From the NCBI RefSeq assembly GCF_013184775.1, contig NZ_JAATVV010000003.1:1-64000 (forward strand): DNA of 64,000 bases, written 5' to 3'. Shown piece after piece: positions 19,443 through 28,201 of the stretch (position 1 is the stretch's first letter; each line of letters opens with the position of its first letter). The position numbers and the translations under genes were made by a program. Origin of the DNA: Martelella sp. HB161492. Lineage in GTDB: Bacteria > Pseudomonadota > Alphaproteobacteria > Rhizobiales > Rhizobiaceae. The notes under the pieces are model-generated. The model worked only from the letters and a program-made list of their open reading frames with translations, made no database searches and had not been told where the DNA came from.

Positions 19443-20200
19443 TCGACATTGCTATCGACAACCTGCGCATCGCCTTTTCCGGACGAGAGGTGGTGAAGGG
19501 CGTTTCCTTCCATGTCGAGGCCGGCGGCAGTTTCGGCATCGTCGGCGAAAGCGGCTCGGGCAAATCCACCGTTCTGCGCGCTTTGGCTGGTCTCAATGAC
19601 GACTGGCAGGGGCGGATTTCCTTTGGCGGCAGCGCCGTCGGGGCAAAGCGCGACCGCGCCTTTTTCCGCAAGGTGCAGATGGTGTTCCAGGACCCTTATG
19701 GCTCGCTGCATCCGCGCCAGACGATCGATCGCATCCTGAGCGAGTTGCCGCTGGTTCACGGCATGGACCGGATCGACCAGCGCATTGCCAGTGCGCTTGA
19801 CGATGTTGCCCTGCCGCAATCGGTCCGGTTCCGTTTTCCGCATCAGCTTTCCGGTGGCCAGCGCCAGCGCGTCGCGATTGCCCGCGCCCTGATTGCCGAG
19901 CCTGAGGTGCTGTTGCTCGACGAGCCGACGTCGGCGCTCGATGTTTCGGTGCAGGCAGAAATTCTCAATCTGCTTGTGGCGCTGCGCCGCGAGCATAATC
20001 TCACCTATGTCATGGTCAGCCATAATCTGGCGGTCGTTGCGCATATGTGTGCCAATGTCGGCGTCATGCTGGGTGGCGAGATGGTGGAGCAGGTGACGGC
20101 AGAAAAATTGCGTCTCGGCGATGTCTCTCACGCGCATACGAAAGAATTGCGGGCGCTCAGTATTGAGCTGGAAGAACCGGAGACGGATGTTTTGCCCTGA
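19439..20200 (+). CDS. Peptide-type ABC transporter ATPase (DppF-like)
   Basis: A 253-residue ATPase, partner of the preceding one. It has Walker [10 protein letters not shown], the signature [15 protein letters not shown] and Walker [17 protein letters not shown] 19439 overlaps the preceding stop; a GTG at 19430 is a weaker alternative. It completes the five-gene importer and is followed at once by the D-aminopeptidase gene, whose start lies 33 bases downstream on the same strand. Confidence 0.92.
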   Translation: MIDIAIDNLRIAFSGREVVKGVSFHVEAGGSFGIVGESGSGKSTVLRALAGLNDDWQGRISFGGSAVGAKRDRAFFRKVQMVFQDPYGSLHPRQTIDRILSELPLVHGMDRIDQRIASALDDVALPQSVRFRFPHQLSGGQRQRVAIARALIAEPEVLLLDEPTSALDVSVQAEILNLLVALRREHNLTYVMVSHNLAVVAHMCANVGVMLGGEMVEQVTAEKLRLGDVSHAHTKELRALSIELEEPETDVLP

Positions 20201-20232
20201 AACGGGCCTTGGCAATAGCAGGATATAAGGAC

Positions 20233-21738
20233 ATGACAGTGTTGGACTGGAACGCGGCGGAACGGGCAGCCAGAGGATTTTCCGCAGGCTGGGGCGCGGA
20301 TGAGCCGGGGGGCGCGATCATTGTCTTCGACGCATCCGGTCCGCAGCTTGTCATGGCGGGCGGTCTTGAAAGTCTTGCGACCAAGACGCCGTTCTCCGCC
20401 AGCAGCGTCGTCCGCTATGCCTCGGTCACCAAACATGCCTTTGCGGCCTCCATGCTTTCGCATGGGGATGTGATTGCACTCGATGAGACGCTGTCGCGCC
20501 ACCTGCCGGAACTTCAGGCGCCCCTTGCAGACGTGACGGTCGGTCAGGCGCTGGATATGACCGGCGGCCTGCCGGATGTGCGCGAATGCCTCACCCTTCT
20601 GGGGCTTTCCGTTTTCACCGAAACCAAATCCGGGCCGCTGCTCGATTTCCTGTTCCGGATGAACCGGCTGAATTTCGCCGCCGGTTCTGAGATTTCCTAT
20701 TCGAATACAGGCTACCGGCTGGTTGAGGCGGCGCTTGAGCGCAAGGGCCTGTTTTTCCGTGACTATATCCGCAAGCAGGGTGAAGCGCTTGGTGTCGTGC
20801 TCGATGCGCCGGATGTCTGGAATGATCCGGTCGATGGTCTTGTGCCTGGCTACTGGCATGATGGCGCGCGCTGGCAGCTTTCCGCCGCCGGCCTGCATAT
20901 CTCCGCCTCCGGCAGCATGACCGGCAGTGCCACGGCGCTGGCCCGCTGGGTCGGCGCGCTGATGGCGGGCAAGGGGGCATATGCGGGCATTTTTGACCGG
21001 CTGGCGCGCCCGCGCCATTTTGCTGATGGAAGCGAAACCGGCTATGGTCTCGGCATCCGTCAGGTGGTGCTCGGTTCCCGCATGCTTTACGGCCATGGCG
21101 GATCGCATCCGGGCTACAAGAGCCATTTCCTCGTTGATCGCGACAGCCAGACGGGGATTGTCGTCGTCGCCAATCGTGAAGACGTCAATGCCTACAAGAT
21201 CGCGCTGGAAACCATGGCTGCACTGACCGGCGCGGCGCTGCCGGTTGCAGGCGATGCCCTGCCGGACGGGCTTTATGTGACGGAAAGCGGTCCGTGGTGG
21301 CTGGAGGTCAGGGGGGCGGCGCTCACCTATCTCGACAATGAAGACACGCTCTATAGGGATGAGGGCGATCGCGTATCGACACGCTCGCCGACTTCGCCCG
21401 CCCTGTTGCGATACGATGGTGCGGCGATCACCGGCGTGATCGGCCATGCCGAACGCCGCTTTCTCCCGGCCCATGATGATGGTGTGCCTGAGGCGCTTTC
21501 AGGGCGGTGGCTGTCGCCCGAAGGCGCGCTGCTGGAGGTCGACGGCGATGCCGTGGTCATGGGCATCGGGCCGGTGCGCCAGCGCATGCCTTTGACAGCG
21601 CTGGGCAGGGGGCGTTTTCTGTTTACCCTCGTTGATGGCCCGTGGACCAAGCGGATCCTGCTCCACCTTTTGGATGACGACCGGCTGGAACTGGTGCTGA
21701 GCCGCGCCCGCATGATCGAATACCAGCGCCTTACTTAA
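20233..21738 (+). CDS. dap: D-aminopeptidase, family S12 (Ochrobactrum Dap-like)
   Basis: A 501-residue serine peptidase that releases N-terminal D-amino acids such as D-Ala. The penicillin-binding-protein-type motifs are all present: Ser64-x-x-Lys67 in YASVTKHAF, Tyr156-Ser-Asn158 in ISYSNTGY, and the His-containing YGHGGSHPGYK. After about residue 335 come the two beta-barrel-like C-terminal domains that give Dap its length; the Ochrobactrum enzyme is about 520 residues with catalytic residues at similar numbers, from memory. ATG 20233 follows AAGGA; the upstream TTG 20209 is unsupported. No signal peptide is seen, so it probably works on imported peptides. Confidence 0.85.
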   Translation: MTVLDWNAAERAARGFSAGWGADEPGGAIIVFDASGPQLVMAGGLESLATKTPFSASSVVRYASVTKHAFAASMLSHGDVIALDETLSRHLPELQAPLADVTVGQALDMTGGLPDVRECLTLLGLSVFTETKSGPLLDFLFRMNRLNFAAGSEISYSNTGYRLVEAALERKGLFFRDYIRKQGEALGVVLDAPDVWNDPVDGLVPGYWHDGARWQLSAAGLHISASGSMTGSATALARWVGALMAGKGAYAGIFDRLARPRHFADGSETGYGLGIRQVVLGSRMLYGHGGSHPGYKSHFLVDRDSQTGIVVVANREDVNAYKIALETMAALTGAALPVAGDALPDGLYVTESGPWWLEVRGAALTYLDNEDTLYRDEGDRVSTRSPTSPALLRYDGAAITGVIGHAERRFLPAHDDGVPEALSGRWLSPEGALLEVDGDAVVMGIGPVRQRMPLTALGRGRFLFTLVDGPWTKRILLHLLDDDRLELVLSRARMIEYQRLT

Positions 21739-21824
21739 GTCTTACGACGTTGCCAAATGGCGCCTGAAGCCTTACAGAAGGCCGCTTTCAGCCCGGCATG
21801 CGGGCTGCCGCTCAGGAATGCGCT

Positions 21825-22718
21825 ATGGAAGTGAAATGGCTTGAGGATTTTCTGGCTCTGGCAGCGACGCTCAATTTTTCCCGGGCGGCGGAAGAGCGGC
21901 ATGTCACCCAGTCAGCCTTTTCGCGGCGTATCCGTCAGCTCGAAGCCTGGCTGGGAACGACCCTGGTTGATCGCGCCACCTATCCCTCACGGCTGACCGA
22001 TGCCGGCGTGCGGTTCCTGCCTGTTGCCACGCAGATGCTGCAGGACCTCTATGATGTCCGGAAAAGTTTTCAGGCCGAGGAAATGGCCGAAGCGCGGCAG
22101 GTGACACTGACCGCGCTGCACACGCTGTCATTCACCTTCTTCCCGTCCTGGTTTACCCGGCTGAACCGGAGGATTGGTGATCTGGCCTCGCAGATGCTGC
22201 CCGATTCCGGCTCGCTGGAGGAAAATGTGATCTCGCTGGTCGACGGGCGATCGGATTTTCTGCTGACCTATCAGCATCCCGTCGTGCCGATGCTGCTGGA
22301 TCCCGGCCAGTTCGAATATTATCAGCTTGGCCGCGAAACCATATTGCCGGTCAGCGCGCCTGCGCCGGACGGAACGCCGCTGCACAGGATTGAAAACGGT
22401 TTTCACTCGGTCGCCTATCAGAAGGTGTCCTTCTTCGGGCAATTGGTGTCCGGGGCGCTGGCTGACCGCCTGCCGGAGGAAAACTGCGTTCATGTCGGCA
22501 GCATGTCTGTCGGATTGAAGGCGATGGCTGCGGCCGGCTGGGGCGTGGTCTGGGTGCCCGAAAGCCTGGTGGGCGCGGAAATTGCGGCCGGAACGCTGGT
22601 CGAGGCCGGTGCGGGTGACTGGCGCATCGACGTGGATATCCGGCTTTACCGCTCGCGCGAGAACCGGCGCGCCATTGTCGAGAGGATCTGGGCGGAACTG
22701 GCCCGCCCGGATTTTTGA
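21825..22718 (+). CDS. LysR-family regulator (HypT/YjiE-like)
   Basis: A 297-residue LysR protein. The N-terminal helix-turn-helix reads FLALAATLNFSRAAEERHVTQSAFSRRIRQLE (residues 8-40), and the effector domain fills the rest. The opening KWLEDFLALAATLNFSRAAEERHVTQSAFSRRIR pattern is close to E. coli HypT, although that regulator responds to hypochlorite and the role here may differ. ATG 21825 is chosen because LysR proteins normally begin just before this helix; ATG 21798 would add nine residues. Its position between dap and dat suggests control of the D-peptide genes. Confidence 0.85.
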   Translation: MEVKWLEDFLALAATLNFSRAAEERHVTQSAFSRRIRQLEAWLGTTLVDRATYPSRLTDAGVRFLPVATQMLQDLYDVRKSFQAEEMAEARQVTLTALHTLSFTFFPSWFTRLNRRIGDLASQMLPDSGSLEENVISLVDGRSDFLLTYQHPVVPMLLDPGQFEYYQLGRETILPVSAPAPDGTPLHRIENGFHSVAYQKVSFFGQLVSGALADRLPEENCVHVGSMSVGLKAMAAAGWGVVWVPESLVGAEIAAGTLVEAGAGDWRIDVDIRLYRSRENRRAIVERIWAELARPDF

Positions 22719-22726
22719 TCGCCGTC

Positions 22727-23593
22727 TCAGATGCCGTTCCTGCGGGCGTTTTCGATATAGAGTTCACGCAGGCGCTGATAGACCGGTCCGGGCTTGCCTG
22801 TTCCGACTGGCCTTCCGTCGATTTCGACAATCGGCGCGATGAAGTTGGAGGCGCTGGTCAAACAGATCTCTTCGGCTTCCAGTGCTTCCTTCAGCGTGAA
22901 GGGCCGTTCTTCAATGGCAAGATCCGCCTCGCGCGCCAGATCGAGAATGGCAAGACGGGTGCAGCCTGGCAGGGTGATCTGGCTGTTGCCGCGGGTGATG
23001 ATCTTGCCGTCGCTTGTGATCAGATAGGCCGTCGATGACGCCCCCTCGGTGACGAAATCGCCGTCAAGCATCCAGGCCTCACCGCAGCCGGCAGCCTTGG
23101 CCTCCCGCTTGGCGATAACCTGCGGCAGAAGGCAGATCGTCTTGATGTCGCGACGGGCCCAGCGCTGGTCGGGGACAGTCTTGACCCTGATGCCCTTTTC
23201 AGCACTCGCCGCATGCTCGATGTTCTTTGCCTGGGTGAACAGCAGCAGCGTCGGCTTGAGATCGTCCGAATAGAGGAAATTCCGGTCCTCGGCACCGCGG
23301 GTGAACTGGAGATAGACCACGCCTTCGTTGAGGCCATTCTCGGCGATCAGCTGCTTCTCGATGGCAACGATCGCGTCGGTCGAGATCGGCAGTCTGCCGT
23401 CGATCTCACGGACACTGCGTTCAAGGCGGGCCATATGAAGGTCGCTGTCAATCAGCTTGCCGTCCAGCACGGCGGTGACTTCGTAGATGCCGTCGCCGAA
23501 CAGGAAACCACGGTCAAAAATGGAGATATGGGCTTCGTTTTCAGGAAGAAAGGCGCCGTTCAGATAGACAATGCGGGTCCGTTCACCGGACAT
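22727..23593 (-). CDS. dat: D-amino-acid transaminase (class IV, PLP)
   Basis: A 288-residue fold-type IV aminotransferase that converts D-alanine plus 2-oxoglutarate to pyruvate plus D-glutamate and accepts other D-amino acids. The Schiff-base lysine is Lys151 in RRDIKTICLLPQVIAKREA, a phrase diagnostic of D-amino-acid rather than branched-chain enzymes, and GDFVTEGASSTAYLI is the cofactor phosphate region. Catalytic Tyr and Arg surround GIYEVTAVLDGKL. It is encoded next to a D-aminopeptidase, so it would pass freed D-residues into central metabolism. A downstream partner on the same strand is the P1 peptidase gene, which lies upstream in transcription. Confidence 0.9.
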   Translation of the reverse strand: MSGERTRIVYLNGAFLPENEAHISIFDRGFLFGDGIYEVTAVLDGKLIDSDLHMARLERSVREIDGRLPISTDAIVAIEKQLIAENGLNEGVVYLQFTRGAEDRNFLYSDDLKPTLLLFTQAKNIEHAASAEKGIRVKTVPDQRWARRDIKTICLLPQVIAKREAKAAGCGEAWMLDGDFVTEGASSTAYLITSDGKIITRGNSQITLPGCTRLAILDLAREADLAIEERPFTLKEALEAEEICLTSASNFIAPIVEIDGRPVGTGKPGPVYQRLRELYIENARRNGI

Positions 23594-23625
23594 GGGAGTT
23601 CCTTTCGGTCAGGATTGAGAAGGGA

Positions 23626-24672
23626 TCAGCGGCTCTGCGCGGGCAGTCTCAGAGCGTCGAAGAAGGAGGTCCGGGCTTTGGCTGTATCGTAGCCTTCAAG
23701 CGGGATCGCCATCGCAAGCGAATTGATGATTGCCTCTTCGCTTGCCTCGATTGCCGCCTCAAACAGCGGCGAGATGCTTTCATTGGCAAGGTCTTCAGCC
23801 GTTGCGACACCGCGCCTGCGTTTTGCCGTCCGCCGCACTGCCTCATGGGTGGAAAAGGCCAGCGCATAGTCGCCCGATCCGTTCGAAAGGGCAGCGCCCG
23901 TGCGGGCAAGGCCGCCGAAACAGCGCTCGGCAAGGCGGGTCAGATTGCGGGACAGAAGCGGCGCGTCGGTCGCCAGAACCATGACGATGGAGCCGTCCTT
24001 GTCGGCGTGAACGTCGTTCTCAAACGCGCGGCCGTCAATGCGCAGGCTGCCACCGAAATTGGACTGGACGAGGATGCCGAGCCGATAGGTCTCGCCGGCG
24101 ACCGGCACCAGGCGCGACGCCGTGCCGATACCGCCTTTCAGGCCAAAGGCAACGGTTCCGGTCCCGGCTCCGACGGCGCCTTCCGCCACCGGGCCGCTGC
24201 GTGCGATCTTGATCGAGGCGATCATCTCGCTGATGCTCGGTCTTTGTGCACGGATATCGTTGAGGCGGGAATCATTGGTTTCCCCGACCACGGCATTGAG
24301 CGAGGTGACGCGCTCATTGCCGGGCTGTTCCAGCGTGAAACGGTTGATCGCCTCGATTGCGCGGCCAACGGCAAGCGTATTGGTCAAAAGGATCGGGGTT
24401 TCGATTTCGCCAAGCTCGGCGATCTGCGTGCTGCCGGCGAATTTTCCATATCCGTTCAGCACCTTGAACCCGGCCGGCACCTTGTTTTGAAACAGATTGC
24501 CGCCATGCGGCAGGATTGCGGTCGCGCCGGTGCGGGTCCGCTCTCCCTCGATCAGCGTCGCGTGGCCCACCAGTACACCGGCAACATCGGTAATGGCGTT
24601 CAGCGGCCCGGTTTCATACCGGCCAAACGTGATACCGAGGGTTCTTGGTCTGACAGGTGCCGGATTTTGCAT
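23626..24672 (-). CDS. P1-family aminopeptidase (DmpA/BapA-like, self-cleaving)
   Basis: A 348-residue member of the DmpA family of N-terminal-nucleophile peptidases, which act as L-aminopeptidases, D-amidases/esterases or beta-peptidyl aminopeptidases. The N-terminal DVAGVLVGHATL and the NGSGDYALAF segment (Ser266) are family signatures. By analogy with DmpA I take the Gly-Ser in this segment as the self-cleavage point, but I could not align it. ATG 24672 is preferred, because the longer frame to 24768 begins with an unlikely Arg-rich tail. It is transcribed toward dat with 32 bases between, so the pair probably forms an operon. Confidence 0.85.
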   Translation of the reverse strand: MQNPAPVRPRTLGITFGRYETGPLNAITDVAGVLVGHATLIEGERTRTGATAILPHGGNLFQNKVPAGFKVLNGYGKFAGSTQIAELGEIETPILLTNTLAVGRAIEAINRFTLEQPGNERVTSLNAVVGETNDSRLNDIRAQRPSISEMIASIKIARSGPVAEGAVGAGTGTVAFGLKGGIGTASRLVPVAGETYRLGILVQSNFGGSLRIDGRAFENDVHADKDGSIVMVLATDAPLLSRNLTRLAERCFGGLARTGAALSNGSGDYALAFSTHEAVRRTAKRRRGVATAEDLANESISPLFEAAIEASEEAIINSLAMAIPLEGYDTAKARTSFFDALRLPAQSR

Positions 24673-24834
24673 TGCTTTCCCCGCGTTCTGGCTTTCGCCG
24701 GTGACCTTATCGGGCGATCTGCGCCGAGGGTAACGCAAAGTTCGAATAGTTTCAGACCGGCTTTGCAAGAGGGCATGGCGGTGCGGATCCGGGCGTTCGG
24801 CGGGCCGCTGGCGCGGCGGCCGGCGACGCGCGCT

Positions 24835-25734
24835 CTATTCTGTGGCAAGACCGCCAGAAAGCCCCGCGCTCAGATGGTCCAGCAGCGCTTCAAGCCGCCG
24901 CGGCTGGCGCTGGCGCGGCGGAAATACCGCATAAAGATTGGTCGCCTCCGTCGTATAGGGCTCGAGCGCCGTCTCAAGCCGTCCGGCCGCAAGATCGAAG
25001 GCAATGTCGAAGGTTGATTTCAGCACCACGCCCGCACCGGCGATCGCCCAGTCCTTCAGCACCTGACCGTCATTGGCGGTGCGATCACCGCTGATGCGGA
25101 CGCGGAAACGCTTGCCCTTGTGGCCAAATGACCAGCTTGCCTGGGTTTCTCCGGGGGTGGCGAAGACCATGCAGTTATGCTCCGTGAGCGCTTCGGGATC
25201 GGCAGGCTTTCCATGCCGTGCCCAATAGGCCGGCGCCGCGCAAACGCATTTGTGGCCGCGAACGATCAGCCGGGCGCGCAGATCGGAGCTCTGCAACGGT
25301 CCGGTGCGCAGGCCAAGGTCGAGCCCGGCATCCACCAGATCAACCACCGAATCACTGAGATAGAGCTGCACGTTGACGTTTGGATGGCGTTTCATGAATG
25401 CCTCGATCAGCGGCGCGATGCGCTGGCGCCCGAGATCCATGGTTGCTGTCATCCGGATGGTGCCAGATAGTGGCCCGTCCTCGGAGAAACTGCCCATCAG
25501 CGCGTCGAGATCCGTCAGTACGCGGCTGCATTCCTGGAGAAAACGTTCGCCTTCCGGCGTCAGCGCCATGCTGCGGGTGGTGCGGTTGATCAGCTGGGTG
25601 CCGATCCGTTCTTCCAGCTGTTTCAGCCCGAGCGTTACCGTAGACGGCGCAACGCCCCAGGCGCGCGAGACCGCCGAAAGCGAGCCGCGCTCGGCAATCG
25701 CCACGAACAGGCGCATCAGGGTCGGATCATCCAT
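24835..25734 (-). CDS. LysR-family transcriptional regulator
   Basis: A 299-residue LysR regulator. The winged helix occupies residues 5-65 (FVAIAERGSLSAVSRAWGVAPSTVTLGLKQLEERIGTQLINRTTRSMALTPEGE in pieces), followed by the periplasmic-binding-like effector domain. It belongs to the CrgA/AaeR-like group of single-operon regulators. It is divergent from the PRISE reductase operon, with about 100 bases and a TTGAAA-N7-TTTCAA dyad between, so that operon is the natural target. The inducer is unknown. Confidence 0.88.
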   Translation of the reverse strand: MDDPTLMRLFVAIAERGSLSAVSRAWGVAPSTVTLGLKQLEERIGTQLINRTTRSMALTPEGERFLQECSRVLTDLDALMGSFSEDGPLSGTIRMTATMDLGRQRIAPLIEAFMKRHPNVNVQLYLSDSVVDLVDAGLDLGLRTGPLQSSDLRARLIVRGHKCVCAAPAYWARHGKPADPEALTEHNCMVFATPGETQASWSFGHKGKRFRVRISGDRTANDGQVLKDWAIAGAGVVLKSTFDIAFDLAAGRLETALEPYTTEATNLYAVFPPRQRQPRRLEALLDHLSAGLSGGLATE

Positions 25735-25766
25735 TCTTCATTACCATCGAAAAGTCATTTGTATTC

Positions 25767-25785
25767 TTGAAACATTCTTTTTCAA
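25767..25785. promoter_or_regulatory. Inverted repeat, candidate LysR operator
   Basis: TTGAAA (25767-25772) and TTTCAA (25780-25785) form a perfect 6-bp inverted repeat with a 7-base spacer. The repeat lies 33 bases from the LysR start and 53 bases from the reductase start. Position and symmetry suit a LysR recognition site shared by the two divergent promoters. Confidence 0.45.
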
Positions 25786-25837
25786 CAGACGCAATATATC
25801 TCTAGATGCAGCACAACACGAAGTCGCGGATAGTCCG

Positions 25838-26929
25838 ATGCAGCAAAGAACGCCTCAAACACCTGACCGATACGCACCATCCCAGACGCCGCATGCCCTT
25901 GTCGCCGGCGGGCTCGGCGTCATCGGGCGCAATCTGGTGACCTATCTTGCCGATACGCTCGGCTGGAAAGTCAGCGCCATATCCCGCCGGGCACCGGATT
26001 TCGAAACCGCGGCCCATTATCTATCGGTTGATCTTGCCGATGAAACGGCGAGCCGCGCGGCGATTGTCGAGGCCGGGCCTTTCACCCATGTATTTTATGC
26101 GGCCTATCAGGAACATGATGATCCCAAGGCGCAGGTCGATATCAATCTGACCATGCTGAAAAACTGTGTCAGTGCCGCGGAGGCGGCATCGCCGGCGCTG
26201 GAGCGGGTTCTGCTCTATGAGGGTGCCAAATATTACGGGGCCCATCTCGGTGCCTTTGTCACCCCGGCGCATGAGGATCATCCGCGGGTCATGCCGCCAT
26301 TGTTCTATTATGATCAGGAGGACTGGCTGAAAGCCTATGCCGGGGGAAAATCCTGGTCATTCGTGGTGCTCCGGCCGGATGTGGTCTGTGGTTTTGCCAT
26401 CGGCAATCCGATGAACCTTGCCATGGTCATCGCTGTCTATGCCGCGATTTCGAAGGAACTGGGCTTGCCGTTGCGGTTTCCGGGATCACCCACTTGCTAT
26501 GGAAAGCTGGCCCAGGTGACGGATGCTGCCCAGCTCGCGGAAGGTTCCGTCTTCGCCGCAACCGAAGCACCGGCCGATACCGCCTATAACCTCACCAATG
26601 GCGATATCTTCCGCTGGTCGCAGCTGTGGAAGCGCATCGCTGCCTATTTCGACATGGATCCGGCGGAGCCGATGCCGATCAGTCTTGCGACCATGATGGC
26701 CGACAAAGCGCCACTGTGGGAGACGATCAAGGCAAAATATGGTCTTGCCGATGTGCCCTTCGACAAGGTCGCCGCCTGGGGCTTCGGGGATTTCATCTTC
26801 AATTGCGACTGGGATGTCATCTCCTCCACCACGCGGATCCGTCAGGCTGGCTTTGCCTCTGTCGTCGATAGTGAAACGATGTTCATCCGTCTGTTTGACG
26901 AATTTCGCGAAAGGAAGATCATTCCATGA
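25838..26929 (+). CDS. PRISE-type SDR reductase (progesterone 5-beta-reductase/iridoid synthase-like)
   Basis: A 363-residue extended short-chain dehydrogenase of the PRISE family, which reduces enones with NADPH. The nucleotide motif is AGGLGVIG (residues 23-30). The atypical catalytic pair is kept: Lys131 in YEGAKYYGAHLGAF and Tyr157/158 in LFYYDQEDWL, the counterparts of Lys147 and Tyr179 of plant 5-beta-reductase, from memory. ATG 25838 is taken as the start, because the open frame further upstream runs antisense through the LysR gene. Its stop overlaps the next start (ATGA), and it heads a five-gene redox operon. The natural substrate is unknown. Confidence 0.85.
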   Translation: MQQRTPQTPDRYAPSQTPHALVAGGLGVIGRNLVTYLADTLGWKVSAISRRAPDFETAAHYLSVDLADETASRAAIVEAGPFTHVFYAAYQEHDDPKAQVDINLTMLKNCVSAAEAASPALERVLLYEGAKYYGAHLGAFVTPAHEDHPRVMPPLFYYDQEDWLKAYAGGKSWSFVVLRPDVVCGFAIGNPMNLAMVIAVYAAISKELGLPLRFPGSPTCYGKLAQVTDAAQLAEGSVFAATEAPADTAYNLTNGDIFRWSQLWKRIAAYFDMDPAEPMPISLATMMADKAPLWETIKAKYGLADVPFDKVAAWGFGDFIFNCDWDVISSTTRIRQAGFASVVDSETMFIRLFDEFRERKIIP

Positions 26930-27456
26930 CCATCCGGGGTATCGAACATATCGGCATCACCGTGCCCGATCACGGTGAGGCTGTTGCCTTCTTCGCCGAA
27001 GCCTTTGGTGCAGAAGTGCTGTTCTCGCTGACGGACAAGACAAAAGCGCCGCTGAAGGGGACGGATCTTGCCGCCAAGAACGGTCTCAATGCCAAGGCTG
27101 CCATCGTCGCCGTTTCGATGCTGCGTCTTGCCAATGGTGCCAATATCGAGATTTTCGAGATCGATCATCCCGGTCGGCCTGGCGGTGGCAATATCGCCGA
27201 TATCGGCATCAGCCATTTCTCGATCAATGTCGATGATATTGACGCGGCCGCAGCGCGCTTTGCCAGGGCCGGCGGCACGCTGATGGAGGGTCCCTACGGG
27301 TTGACCGGGCAGGAAGAAGGTCCGGGCAATCTCGGGCGTTTCGGTCTGACGCCCTGGGGGCTGCTGATCGAGTTCGAAAGCTTTTCTTCTCCCATGAATT
27401 ACGACCCAGGCACTGCGGCTGAGCGCTGGCTGCCGGACAGCGATGAGGACAAATGA
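26926..27456 (+). CDS. VOC-superfamily protein (glyoxalase-like)
   Basis: A 176-residue protein with two beta-alpha-beta-beta-beta modules of the vicinal oxygen chelate fold. It opens with IRGIEHIGITVPDHGEAVAFFAEAF and repeats the pattern at DIGISHFSINVDDIDAAAARF. Candidate metal ligands are His7 and Glu/His residues in the second module (LLIEFES). Such proteins act as lyases, isomerases or dioxygenases; which one applies here is unclear. The start overlaps the reductase stop, showing coupled translation. Confidence 0.82.
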   Translation: MTIRGIEHIGITVPDHGEAVAFFAEAFGAEVLFSLTDKTKAPLKGTDLAAKNGLNAKAAIVAVSMLRLANGANIEIFEIDHPGRPGGGNIADIGISHFSINVDDIDAAAARFARAGGTLMEGPYGLTGQEEGPGNLGRFGLTPWGLLIEFESFSSPMNYDPGTAAERWLPDSDEDK

Positions 27457-27457
27457 C

Positions 27458-28168
27458 ATGATGCTTGAAGGACAGAAAGTGCTGGTACTGGGCGGTTCGT
27501 CCGGTATCGGTTTCGGCGTGGCAAAGGCCGCGCTTGAACAGGGTGCAGCCGTGACGATCGCTTCCCGCTCACGGGAGAAGGTCGCCGGGGCACTGGCGCG
27601 TCTCACCGGCTCGGTGGACGGGACGGTTCTTGATACCGGCGACGCGGCAATGCTTGAAGCCTTTTTCGCTGCGCGCGATCCCTTTGATCATGTCTTTTCA
27701 TCGGCGGCCAGCACCAAGGTTGCCGCGGTTAGGACGCTGCCGCTTGAAGACGCCTATGCGTCATTCAATTCGAAATTCTGGGGCGCCTACCGGCTCGCCC
27801 GTGCCGCCCGCATCGCCGATGGCGGTTCGCTTACCTTCACCACCGGCTTTCTCTCGGTGCGGCCGAAAGCGGGGGCGGCCATCCAGGGGGCGATCAATGC
27901 CGGCATCGAGGGGCTTGCCCGTGGTCTGGCGCTTGAATTCGCGCCGGTGCGCGTCAATTGCGTCGCGCCGGGGCTGATCATGACGGAGATGTACGACACG
28001 CTTGCCGGCGATGGCCGCAAGGCGATGTTCGAAGGCGCCGCAGCGCGCCTGCCAACAGGACGGGTCGGTACGCCGGACGATGTGGCCATTCAGGCGCTCG
28101 CCTTCATGGCGAACCCCTACATGACCGGTTCGACGGTCTTTGTCGATGGCGGAGGGGCCATCGCCTGA
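27458..28168 (+). CDS. SDR-family protein lacking the catalytic Tyr-Lys
   Basis: A 236-residue short-chain dehydrogenase-like protein. The cofactor loop is intact (GGSSGIG, residues 12-18), and the later VRVNCVAPGLIMTEM and GSTVFVDGGGAI segments are classical. Where a normal SDR has Y-x-x-x-K, this protein reads Q-G-A-I-N (in AAIQGAINAGIEGLARGLALEF), so both catalytic residues appear replaced. Related bacterial SDRs with this substitution exist, so it may use another mechanism or only bind cofactor. It begins one base after the VOC stop. Confidence 0.82.
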   Translation: MMLEGQKVLVLGGSSGIGFGVAKAALEQGAAVTIASRSREKVAGALARLTGSVDGTVLDTGDAAMLEAFFAARDPFDHVFSSAASTKVAAVRTLPLEDAYASFNSKFWGAYRLARAARIADGGSLTFTTGFLSVRPKAGAAIQGAINAGIEGLARGLALEFAPVRVNCVAPGLIMTEMYDTLAGDGRKAMFEGAAARLPTGRVGTPDDVAIQALAFMANPYMTGSTVFVDGGGAIA

Positions 28169-28201
28169 CACCGCCTGAAAAGAGTTTGAAGGAGAATAAT
28201 C

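Noticed and set aside
20128-21474. Minus-strand open frame opposite the D-aminopeptidase gene
   Set aside because: The plus strand encodes a protein with all S12 motifs, and the antisense translation has no recognisable domain.
25373-25837. 155-residue N-terminal extension of the PRISE reductase
   Set aside because: The frame runs antisense through the LysR gene and across the divergent promoter. ATG 25838 gives the normal family start.
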